This document shows positions 11,806 to 21,891 of a stretch of DNA of 64,000 bases, in pieces. Under the pieces are notes generated by a model that was not told the DNA's origin, made no database searches, and was given only the letters and a program-made list of their open reading frames with translations. Within the stretch, counting starts at the first letter, position 1, and the number at the start of each line of letters is the position of its first letter. The position numbers were made by a program, and so were the translations under genes. The DNA is from Tamarix chinensis (taxonomy: Eukaryota; Streptophyta; Magnoliopsida; Caryophyllales; Tamaricaceae): positions 24,416,693 through 24,480,692 of the forward strand of contig CM060174.1 in the NCBI GenBank assembly GCA_030549775.1, given 5' to 3'.

Positions 11806-13358
11806 TCATTGATATTAGTTTTATTATCTTTGATATTATTTTATTAGTATCATTATTATTATTAGGGTAAAGTCTTTAACCCTATATTAACAAGGTTTAT
11901 AATATCTCTATTATTTTTATGTCTTTAGGAAAGTTAGAATTTTGGTAAAGATACTTTATTAATATGTTATTATTTGGTCAAAGCCCTAAGGAGGCGTAGG
12001 AGCGTGCTCCAAAACCGATGACATTTTAGGTAAGGGGTGCTAAGGCCTTTTATGTGCTTATGGGCATTATGTGCTTCGCATGCTATGTATCCTATATTTA
12101 TGATTATTAATTATTTTGTATGTGGTATGACATGGAGTTGAAGTATGTTTTTATGTTTTATGTTTTTGTGTTTTTGTATGGCATGTGTACTATATGTATG
12201 TGATGATATGTGTTGTGACCCTATAAGACATGCATGAGAGGATGTCGATGTGGTTTGTGTGGGAGAAAGGATGGAAAAGGAGGATGGAGAAAGAAGTTGA
12301 CCTAATATTATGGTTTTATAAGGAATAATCTAATGTATGGTTTTATGTGGAAGAGTATAATTTAGGGTTTTATGCGGAGAATATAATTTATGATGATAAA
12401 TGGGAGAATAAAATTTATGGTTTGTTTGGGAGAATCTAGTTTATGATGTTTTTTAGGAGAATGTAATTTATGATATTATATGGGAGAATCTAATTTGTGG
12501 TTATGAAAGGAAAGAATCTAATCAATTGTATTATGTGGACAAATCTTTGGGTTTTATATGATTTGAATCTTTGGGTTGGTATGGATTGAATTTAGGGTTT
12601 TGTGTGAATGAATCTTTGGGTTTAATATGGTTGAATGTAGGGTTTTGTAAGGATGAATCTTCGGGTTTATGTGAATTGAATCTAGGGTTTGGTAAGGATG
12701 AATATTTGGTTGGTATGGATTAAATTTAGGGTATTGTATGACGGAATCTTGGGTTTTGTGTGGTGGTATTAGGGTTGCGTGGTGGAGTTAGGGTGTTGTA
12801 TGGGAGTTAATGATTGCATGGAATTTAGGGTTTACATGAAAAGTTCGAATGGTTGCATGGGGAGATTAATGTCTACATGGGTATGAAATTTACGTGTGGA
12901 AAGTTAATTTGGGATGTAAGGAAGGTAATGTAAGTATTATTCGGGTGTTGAACTATTTTGGATGAAAAATAGTACGTGGAGCATTATGAGTGTATGGAAG
13001 AGATTGAATTAGGGTTTGGAGTAATGAACTCTGGGTTGTTGTGATTAATTAGGGTTGGAGTGGATAATTGTGGTTTGTTATGATTAACTAAGGCGTGGAG
13101 TGGCTAATTATGGTTGTTAGGGTTAAATAGGGTTTGGAGTGGTTAACTATGGTTTGTTGTGGTTAATTGAGCTATGTGGTGGCTGATTAGGGTTTTTTGT
13201 GTTATCATGTGCATGTGGTAATTAAAGTGTAATTATGATGGTGGAATTTTATGATTTGTGATGTGTGATGACTTATGCATGTCTAGGGTGAAATCCTTTG
13301 AATAAGATACTTAAGACACTAATCATATGAAGTGGAAGATTATTGAGCCGAGTCCAAA

Positions 13359-13765
13359 CCGATCCACCGGTCAGGAATAGTGGTTAGGACGCGTAGTCCT
13401 ATGTGCGACCGATCCACCGGTTATAATAGTGATTATGACATGAGGTCCTATATGTGACCGGCCCATCAGTAATAATAGTGGGGTGACTCGAGCTCAATAA
13501 ACACAAACCGGAATCGTTAAAGCTCTTAAGAGATACTAATTACTTACAGTGGAACACCATGTGAGCAGGAACCAAACCGATCCACCGGTCAGGAATAGTG
13601 GTTAGGGTTGTACCCTATGTGTGACCGATCCACCGGTAATAATAGTAGTTAGGGCATGATGCTCTATTGTGACCGATCCACCGGTAATAATAGTGGTTAG
13701 GGCATGATGCTCTATTGTGACCGGCCCACTGGTTATAATAGTGGGGTGTTCCTATGCTCGCATGG
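13359..13765 (+). repeat. 48-50-bp minisatellite (ATCCACCGG units) in M_A
   Basis: Units starting CCGATCCACCGG or CCGGCCCA occur at 13359, 13409, 13458, 13577, 13625, 13673 and 13721, a spacing of 48-50 bp within two blocks. Each block ends with a CCGGCCCA variant followed by ATAATAGTGGGGTG. M_B has the same two-block arrangement in reverse at about 52190-52520. Confidence 0.92.
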
Positions 13766-14817
13766 ATTGATAAAAGGCATGGTGTGAATCGGATTCTGTT
13801 AAGAGATTAATTAAACAATTAATCTTGATTATATTGGCCTTTGTACTTCTACCTGAATTGTTCATATACCTTTATGTTGTTATGTTGGATTATGCCCTGT
13901 TATTAATCTGCATGGATTATGTGCTTATGTGTCAGCCTTAGTGCTCGGTTACCTTACTCAATATGTAGCGTACTGATCACCCTTTTCATGGGTGCTGCTC
14001 ATTCCTACGAGTAGTATGCCCTTCTGATTTGTGCAGGTGGGCGAGACATCAGTTGGTTGGCTCAAAGTTCGAGAGAGTTGTGGCCGTATTTCAGTCTTTA
14101 TGCAATTTTACTTCCTGCTATTATTTCTTTGTATTGGAGTATTTATCCTATTTGATTTCGCACTCTGATTTCTATTTTATTACGTTTATAAACGTTTATG
14201 CGTACTCTGATTTTAAGGTATGATCTTTCAAGTTCTTTTATGAACTGTTGATTGGAATTTAATGTAAATCTTTTCTTTAGCCTTAGCACTTGGTATTGGA
14301 ACGGTCGGAAAGAACCGGTCTGGTACTAAGTGTGGCGATAACATCCCCAGAATTCACAGGTTTTAAGTGATTCTATTTTAATTGCTTCCGCTTTAAAAAA
14401 AAGTAGTGAATTTTTGAGGTGTTACAGTCATCCCAGCGAATAGGTAGATTTAGGGAGCGAGTGGACCCCGCCCCTTTTCCCCCTTTTCCTTGTAACTTGA
14501 TGGATCGTAAGAGTGTAAGGCAGACCATTAATGACTTTTGTGTAATCTGTTTTTATTTTCTAAATGGTTGGCTACTTAATGTCCTAAACAGTTATTTGTC
14601 ATGGATAATCTTTCTTTTGCAAAACTCTTGATTACGTATTGTACTTCTTTTATCTTTGGTTGATTTGATTTGTTTTAAGCCTTAGCACTTGACGTAAGGA
14701 GGATGAGAAGACCGGACTTATGTCAAGTGTGGGGGTAACACCCACCGTTCTTTAATTTCCGCTTCCGTAAAGCAAAATTTAAACGAAAATTTCAAGCCGT
14801 GATTTTGGGGTGTTACA

Positions 14818-15150
14818 AAAGATGTCATAACTTGAAGAAATTTGAAATACCATTATTAAGACACTTGCTTGAGCCCATAGATGAATTTTTTTAAGTTTGC
14901 ATACCATATTCTTTAGCTCTCCTGACACAAAGTTTTCTAGTTGCATCATGTACATTGTTTCCACAATTTCACTATTAAGAAAAGTGGTATTTACATCCAT
15001 CTTATGTAACTCAAAATTAAAATTTGCAACTAATTCCACGATCACCCTTAAGAAATCTTTAGAAGAGACCAAGGAAAATATCTCTTTAAAATCCTCTCCT
15101 TCCTTTTGTGTAAACCCCTTAGTGATAAGACATACCTTATATCTCTCCAC
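14818..15150 (-). pseudogene. Copia pol fragment: N-terminal half of reverse transcriptase
   Basis: The frame reads YKVCLITKGFTQKEGEDFKE, then KMDVNTTFLNSEI and LENFVSGELKNMVCKLKK. These are the conserved Copia RT motifs (consensus KARLVAKGFTQ, HQMDVKTAFLNG, CKLKKS.YGLKQ), here with substitutions in several conserved residues. A frameshift follows CKLKKIH. It joins the fragment at 6069-6443 once O_A is removed. Confidence 0.92.
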
Positions 15151-16515
15151 ATTATCCTTTAAATCCCTTTTGGTCTTAAATATCCATTTACAACCAATAA
15201 ATTTCTTTCTTTAGGTAATGGGATAAGATGCCACACGTCATTATCCATCATGAACTTTATTTCCTTATTTATGGCATCAATCCAACTTTAAAAATTCAAA
15301 TTCTCTATGATGTGATGGAAGTTAATTGGATTATCTTCCACCACCCTTATGCCTACCTTATGTTCTAGTAGAAATATAATGTAATCATTCAAAATAGTAC
15401 TTCTCTTTCCCTAGTGAATCTCCTTAGCTTTTAAGGTTGTTGATTTTGTTGAGCTTATTCTTTTGGAACAATCACCTCATTTTCAATGGATAGTTGTTCG
15501 ACATTATCTTATAGATGTTCTTAATTTGCCTCTTATTCAATAGTAGGTGCAGAGACTTGAACATTGTCATATATAATAGTAGGAATTGTAATCAATTCCT
15601 CCTTATAGACAATGTCCCTAACCTTAGTTCTCCTCATAAGCTCAACATCCTTAGAGAACGTGGTAGTTCCTGTCTCAAAAATTAATCTAAGTGTGGAATT
15701 ATAGAACTTATAGCCCCTTATCGCTCAGAGTAACCAATAAAATAGCTACTAACTATTTTGTAGTCCAAATCTTTTCATGTGGCCTATATGGCCTAGCCTC
15801 AACTAGACATTGCTAAATATGAAAAATACTTCACACTAGATTTTTTGCCTGTCTAAAGTTCATAAGGCATTTTAATAGCTGATTAAGTTAGTACTCTATT
15901 TAAAATGTAGGCTATTGTCTTTAGTGCTTCTCTTTTGAGTGACTCTAGTAAGGTAGAATAACTAATCATACTCCTTACCATGTCCTTAAGAGTTCCATTT
16001 TGTATTTTAGATACACCATTCACGCTAGGACAACTTGACATAGTGTACTGTGGGACAATTCCACACTCCTCTAAGAATCTAGTAAAAACTCATGGGCATT
16101 ATTTGCCCAAACTATTATATTGTCATAGTATTCACCACCACGATCAGATCTGACACACTTGATCCTTTTATTGAGTTGATTCTCAACTTCAACTTTAAAA
16201 GATTTGAACATGTCTAATGATTGTGACTTTTCATGAATAAGATATAGGTAACCATAATGTGAGTAACTGTCTCTGAATGATATAAAATACTGTTGACCAT
16301 TCTAAGAAACCGTAGGGAATGGTCCACATATATCCTTGTGAATCAATTCTACGATGTTAGAAGATCTATTTGCACTTATTCTCTTTTATTTTGGTATGTT
16401 TTCCCTTAATAAATTCAACACACTTGTTTAAATCTGTAAAGTCAAAGGAATTTAAAATGTCATCAAACACAAGTCTCTCAATTATTTTTTTTGAGATATG
16501 ACCTAAGCACTTATG
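15151..16515 (-). pseudogene. Copia pol fragment: integrase and linker, heavily decayed
   Basis: Conceptual reading of the minus strand across stops and frameshifts gives Copia integrase pieces: HKCLGHIS directly after the preceding domain (the H..HH-type zinc-binding start), then SVNGVSKIQNGTLKDMVRSM and MPYELWTGKK near 15860-16010. More than ten stops are present. No single frame longer than 60 codons survives. Confidence 0.75.
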
Positions 16516-16960
16516 TTATAATGATGCCGAATTATCGTTGCTTAATTTGTATTTAGTACCATATAATTCTATGTGAGAGGTTTCATGATATGAAGTGATG
16601 ACATCAAGCATATATAGGTTATTATATGCATACAATGAACTAGTACCAATAACATTTAAATCTAATAAAAGACTAAATTTATTATTTTCAAATGAACAAC
16701 AATAACCAAATTCGTACAATAAGGAAAAAGAAACCAAATTCCATCTAAAAGATGGTGCAACAAAGGTATATTTCAAATCCAAATAATGACTGATTTCTAA
16801 TAATAGCCTAAAAGCGTCAATCACTTCAACCATTGATGCCTTTCTATCTCTCACATAGATGTGTCTTTCACCATCATTTGGCTTTCGACAACTCAGGTAA
16901 CCCTATATAGAAACACTTATGTGAGTAATAGCACCAGAATCTAATCACTAAGTGTTTCTA
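16516..16960 (-). pseudogene. Copia pol fragment: protease site and pre-integrase domain
   Basis: An intact LDSGA aspartic-protease active site lies near 16940, just after two stops. It is followed by a 112-codon open frame ending KLSNDNSASL, which is the GAG-pre-integrase segment (RWNLVSFSLLYEFGY corresponds to the NLISVSQL.D.GY region of Copia proteins). The W of the WHKRLGH integrase start is a stop codon. Confidence 0.82.
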
Positions 16961-17253
16961 GGTATTGAAGCTAAATTAAGCTAAAAAAAGACTAAAGTAA
17001 GGATTATACCTTTCTTCATACACCATGCATGATACTTTTGACAATCCTTATTAATATATCCAATCTTTTTGCAAAAGAAGTAGTTATCTTTTTCCTTCTA
17101 CTATTTCTTTTGGAACAGACCCTTAGGAGCAACTTCATTCTTTCTCTCCATGTCCTGACTTTTAGGAGTAAATGCTAGATGAGTACTTTTAATCTTATCT
17201 TACTTCAATCTTTCTTCTTCTTGCACACAACAGGAAATGATTTCATTAAGAGT

Positions 17254-17802
17254 CTATTTCTCCTTTTGGCAATTGTAACTGGCTTTAAAGTAACTATATT
17301 GTATAGGAAGAGAAATTAGTACTAAATGCACAAGTAAGTCATCTAACAACTCAAGCTTTAGGACCTTAAGTTTTGAAGTAATGTTAGACATCCCCATGAT
17401 GTACTCCCTGTTATTTCCTTTTCCTTTATACTGTAATGAAATCAAGCACTGAAAAGAGTATTTATTTCATCCTTTTCGTTTTTTGCAAAAAAAAAACTTC
17501 AATTTAGTAAGAAAATCCTTCACATCAGTGATCTTATCAGATAATCTACTCTTGAAAGCCTTTGGAATTCTATGCTTGATGATCATAAGACCCATGCAAT
17601 TAGAATGATCCCACCTCTTAAAGTTTCTTTTCTCATCAAAGGAACTTTTAACCATTAGATCAATGGATTTTGCTAACCGAAGTGCATAGTCTAGATCCAT
17701 ACATCTAAGAACAAGTAAAATGTTATCCTTCCATTCCATAAAATTAATCCTATTCAGCATGGAAATGGAATTTAAGTTGGTAAATATTATAGTAGCAAAC
17801 AT
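17254..17802 (-). pseudogene. Copia gag fragment
   Basis: Two decayed frames together give the Copia gag N-terminus: LNRINFMEWKDNILLVLRCM (consensus LNG.NF..WK..I...L), then KRWDHSNCMGLMIIKHRIP. A second piece contains YIMGMSNITSKLK and LLVHLVLISLP (the LV...L.SLP motif of UBN2-type gag). A frameshift at an A-rich run near 17490 separates them. Confidence 0.85.
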
Positions 17803-19499
17803 AACTGTATAGAAAACATAACAATAACATAATTATACATGCTCACAGGAGAAGTCCATAATAAAAAATCAATACATTTAAATAATAACAACATAATAAA
17901 CAATAAATATATTAAATAACGACAATCCCATCACAAGAAACTAGTGCAACATTAATATCAAGTCTTTGGAAAGTAATATTAACTACAATAGGTGTTCTTA
18001 TTTTAGTGATCAAATATTGGTAATAAGGCATATCAGATAATGGGATAATCTTTGAATAAACTCATTATCCACATGGTATCTAAATAATAATCACATATTT
18101 ATCACCACGAGTATATATAAAATTATGCTAGAAATGTACCTTCCTTTGGGACGACAAATTATCTGTATGAATTAATATATATACATAAACATCTAATAAT
18201 TTCAATAAACTAATTTTCACAAAAGATGTTACTTTTGCAATATATTGTGTCAATAAGCCTATTTACTAATATTAGACAACCAATAATTTAAATAAATTGA
18301 TTCCTCAATGTTATTCATAAATATAGACCTATAAAATTTGGACCAATTTTATTTAGTTTTAATATCAACAAAAATATATTAAATCTAACATTATTATCAC
18401 TAAAAGGCCCACACAAAAAATTATTAGATTACAATGAAATAAATATCTAATTAAATTAAAAAGGCTAATTATATTTACTTAATATTATTATTTTAATAAT
18501 GCAAAATTAATGAATACCAAATTAATAGCCCAAAAGATACCAAAACAGAAAATTGGATTAGAATAACTAATAAGATAAAACCAGTTAAAACAGCCTAATC
18601 TAAAAAGCCCAATACATTGGAAGGGCCCTGAACAACTCATTACTAAGATAAGTGGGCTTGGGTTGCACAATGTAATAAGAAAAGCATGTAGCGTAATCGG
18701 TTGGGAATGTTGAATCTCGACGGTATGGTCATAGGTCCGAAGCCTAAACTCAACCAAACTCCCATAATTTATTTGTATTTAAACAATTACTATAACACCC
18801 TTCACTGTTTAAAGAGTTACTAAGATACGCTTCATTAATTAAAACCCTAATCACCATCTAAACCTTCACCCTTCGTCTCCCACCCTTCAAACCTTCGTCT
18901 TCTACCACTCATGCCTTATCCCAACGTCGGTAACCACCGCCTAGTCCAAGTCCTTAAAAACTACCAAAACCGCAGGCCATCAAATGTTGATAGTCAAAGC
19001 CACCGAGATCGTAGGCCAGAGCGAGGAGAATGGCAGCTTAGCGATTGAGAGAAGTCTAGTACGGTGCCAAAGCCAATGGAAAACAACAACCGAAGAAGTC
19101 CGGTAGGGCGAGTGAATGGTTTCATTTCCTTTTCTTTGTTTTTTGACCAATTCTCTAGACAAAATAAAATGAATGTCAAAAATCAGAGAAATAGCACCAA
19201 CAGTTGGTACTAAAAGTTGAAAAAGTATCTTTCGAATAAATAAACATTACCAAATAGAAAACAAAGTGAAAAGTATCGAATAGTACCAAAGTGAAGAATA
19301 CCGATGAAAAAGTTGAACAAAACCATTCACCAAGCAAACAAATAGTATCAAAAGCCAAACAAGGGTGAATAGTGACAAAACATGAATAGTGCTAAAATGG
19401 AAACAAGAAACAATGTCAAATAGAGTCGATAACAAAATAAAGGCCACATGTGAACAGTACCGAGAAGGATATTCTTAATCTTGATATATATAGCAACTT

Positions 19500-19511
19500 G
19501 CTCTAATACCA
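19500..19511 (-). other. Copia primer-binding site (tRNA-iMet)
   Basis: On the coding strand the sequence inside the 5' LTR reads TGGTATTAGAGC, one base different from the standard initiator-tRNA-Met primer site TGGTATCAGAGC. It lies two bases from the LTR end. Confidence 0.9.
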
Positions 19512-19513
19512 AT

Positions 19514-19966
19514 TGATAGATTAATTTAATCTATAGATCCAATACGATCGAATGCTAATTTATTGAGATTCATATATAACATAATGTAGAAGCATACCTA
19601 AATCCATAATGCGGGAATGACCAATGAATTCAAGACAATGGCGGTACTACAGTCTTCTAGATCAGTCATACACTCATTGGTCTATTGACTTATGGCAATC
19701 TAATAGAACAAAGTGTGTGTGATCTTATGTCTAAGACCTTATACATAGACAATTGACCTATTGTGTATCGGGTTATTCTAGTTCGGTCCATCAACAACCT
19801 AGAATACCCAATGTCTCTACACATACAGGCCTACATCTAATTAGATACATTAAGCCTAATAATTTGTAAGGAAAATATGATCACTTATATACAAACTTAA
19901 TTTATTCAACAACTCGTAATGCTTATAGTTTACATATAATCCTAAACGTTGGATAAAAACCCAACA
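19514..19966 (-). repeat. Copia 5' LTR
   Basis: 453-bp LTR, TGATAG to CCCAACA, homologous to 4500-4955. It is followed by the right half of the ATAAG target duplication (19967-19971). Confidence 0.93.
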
Positions 19967-20228
19967 ATAAGATCATAAGGAAGACAATATAAGGAAAAAA
20001 ACCCTCATTCACTCAATCATGAAAATAGTGAAGAGCTCTAGTAGAATTGAAACAATCATTTTAACAGTCAAATAATGGTAACAAAGCAAAGATAACAAAT
20101 CAATTAATGGTGTATTTGCGGTCATATAAGTAACCCACAACTAGTTAATGAATTCCTATGAATTTGTGAGGGCCAATAAGATGCCTTGTAGAGTGCCTTA
20201 CTGACAATATTGATTAATGACCTGACAT

Positions 20229-20640
20229 CACTATAGGAATAAAGGCAAATAACGACGACCTAAATTATCAGTAATGAGGAAATGTTTGTCAATAATACGT
20301 ATTACCAATGACTTTTCGTCAGTATTTGAGTAGCGATACAAATGAGTCGGTAATAAGGCATAATACCAATGATATGTTCATTAGCTTATTACCGATAATG
20401 CTAAATAACTGGGTTAAAAAAATAATTTAGATGGCCATTAATACCGGCAATAAATCGTCAGTATTAAGCATTATACCAACAATTAAAATTTTAAATTTGA
20501 AAAATTGTTTGAATTCAAAAAACCTTATTACCAACGACTAGGCCTTATTACTTATGATATGTATAACTTAATACCAACGATAAATTGTCGGTATTAAGAA
20601 TTATTATCGAAAATAATTAATTTTTTATTTGAATAATATT
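20229..20640. mobile_element. CACTA-like terminal and subterminal repeats
   Basis: CACTATAGGAATAAA resembles the CACTACAAGAAA ends of plant CACTA transposons. It is followed by about 400 bp of short direct and inverted words built on TAATACCGA/TCGGTAATAAG, the subterminal repeats expected at CACTA ends. No transposase and no matching right end was identified, so this is probably a truncated end. Confidence 0.6.
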
Positions 20641-21436
20641 TTATATTAAAAAGCTTATTGATGAGTTTATATTTTGACATATTTTATACTCTTTTAATCT
20701 TAGTTTTTGGTATATTATTTGAGTAATATATGTAAATAATTATAATTTTATACTTAAATAATAATAATTGTATAAATTTTATTATTTAAGTTAAAATGAC
20801 ATAAATTAAATAAATTTAGATTATAAGATTATTTATTTATTATTTCTAACTTTATTTTACAGAAAAAAAAAGAAAAAAATTATTGTTCGGCCCAAGGACC
20901 AAAGGCCTGGAAAAAAAATTGGTGTCGCACATAATAAAAGGGCAGCGCAGTAGGAGAAGCAAAGGGGGGCAGTGAGGGGGAGCAGCATAGAGGCGCAGGT
21001 GTTGGGGCATGAATGATATTAAGAGAGAAGGAGCAGCCATCAGCGATAAGGAAAAAAAAAAAAGGCGTAGGAACCAGCGGCTGCGGTTGCCAGACACAAA
21101 AAGCGAGAAGAAGAAGAACAGCGTCGTAAAGAAAGATCGGACGCATGAGAGTGCCGTCAGCCGGAATAGCCAGAGAAGCATAAGAAGAAGAAGAAAAAAA
21201 TGAAAGTAAAAGGCACGAAAATAAAGGCTAACGAGAAGACAAAAAGACAGAGAAAAGCATGCTCAAGAAATTTATTTAATTAAAATTTAATAAATTTTTA
21301 ATTTTTCATCCATGATTAATTTTAATTATTTTTTTCTCTATTTTTTATTTATATTTTAATATATATTTGTATGTAATTAATTCTATTATTATGACTAACT
21401 AACTATTTATTGTTAGATAATAGACTCAAAAGTCTA
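20641..21436. other. Non-coding, AT-rich then purine-rich
   Basis: No gene recognised. Positions 20860-21250 are purine-rich on the plus strand (many GAAG/GAAAAA runs) and give only low-complexity lysine/arginine-rich or phenylalanine/leucine-rich frames. Confidence 0.4.
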
Positions 21437-21891
21437 GGCTCCGTTTGGATTGGGGTGAATCGAGGTAGGGATAAACATTAAAAATTAACCTAGGTGAAAG
21501 GAATAGAGGCGAATCGGGGTGAATATTTTAAAATGTTGTTTGGATGATATTAACCTAACCTGAGTGAATCGAGGTGAATGCTTTAAAATTTTTTATTTAA
21601 ATTGAGGTGAATGAAGATTAAAAAAAAAAAATATTTATACCCTTGTATTAAATAAATAAGTCATATTGAGGGGTATTTTGGTACTATCAAGTAAAAAATT
21701 TACTTATTCTTTCACTTTCACCTTCGTTATCCCCAAAATCGAAGATTAATAAAAACGAGGTTAATCGAGGTGAATGAAGGTGAAACATTAACCTCGATTG
21801 ACCTAAGTAAAATTATTAACCTAATATCCAAACGGGGTAAATCAATTCATTCACCTCCATTAACTTTCTTCCACCCCAATCCAAAGGGAGC
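21437..21891. mobile_element. 455-bp MITE, GGCTCCGTTTGGATTGGGGTG ends
   Basis: The terminal inverted repeats are about 22 bp: the left end reads GGCTCCGTTTGGATTGGGG and the right end, reversed, reads GAGCTCCCTTTGGATTGGGG. TCTA occurs on both sides (21433-21436 and 21892-21895) as a possible target duplication. The interior repeats GTGAATCGAGGTGAA in both orientations. Non-coding. The superfamily is unsure. Confidence 0.8.

Larger units (their letters stand above)
9830..14426 (+). mobile_element. Element M_A: 4.6-kb LTR-like insertion nested in O_A
   Basis: It starts TGAAATGCCTC and ends GAGGTGTTACA, with near-duplicate flanks TTCAT (9825-9829) and GTCAT (14427-14431). Comparison with O_B, where the flanks are contiguous (reverse strand around 50930-50950), shows that O_A was interrupted here. 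Inside are an AT-rich start, a CT-rich promoter-like zone with a TATA box at 10887, a (TTA)n run, a G-rich zone with scattered TAGGGTTT words, and the 48-50-bp ATCCACCGG repeats. No coding frame is supported. The homologous copy M_B sits in O_B at another site. It reads like a very long solo LTR. Confidence 0.87.
6444..14817 (+). mobile_element. Element O_A: giant LTR-like insertion in Copia RT
   Basis: The ends are TGTAATACCCC and GGGGTGTTACA (TG...CA, with an 11-bp near-perfect inverted end). They are flanked by the 5-bp duplication AAAGA (6439-6443 and 14818-14822). Removing O_A plus one AAAGA restores continuous Copia RT sequence, which fixes the borders. Without the nested M_A it measures about 3.8 kb. 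No coding frame is recognisable; the CT-rich part at 6950-7430 gives only low-complexity frames. A homologous copy, O_B, lies at 50545-59162 in reverse. The features fit a long solo LTR of a Ty3/gypsy family (Tekay/Del-like LTRs can be this long), but a non-autonomous element of another type is not excluded. Confidence 0.88.
4500..19966 (-). mobile_element. Ty1/Copia retrotransposon, decayed, split by nested insertions
   Basis: This is a complete but dead Copia element read on the minus strand. The 5' LTR is at 19514-19966 and the 3' LTR at 4500-4955. Both start TGATAG and end CAACA, and both are flanked by the same 5-bp duplication ATAAG (4495-4499 and 19967-19971). A primer site for initiator tRNA-Met lies just inside the 5' LTR, and a purine-rich tract just inside the 3' LTR. 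Coding remains appear in Copia order: gag, protease, integrase, RT, RNase H. RT is interrupted by the O_A insertion at 6444-14817. Without that insertion the element would be about 7.1 kb. A leader of about 1.7 kb between primer site and gag is long for Copia and may hide another insertion. The LTRs differ at roughly one base in eight over their first 200 bases, mostly transitions, so the insertion is old. Confidence 0.93.

Noticed and set aside
12300..13200. Many TTAGGGTTT-like words, suggesting interstitial telomere DNA
   Set aside because: Spacing is irregular (about 30-60 bp) and the words are mixed with others. The matching part of M_B has the same layout, so this is element sequence, not a telomeric array.
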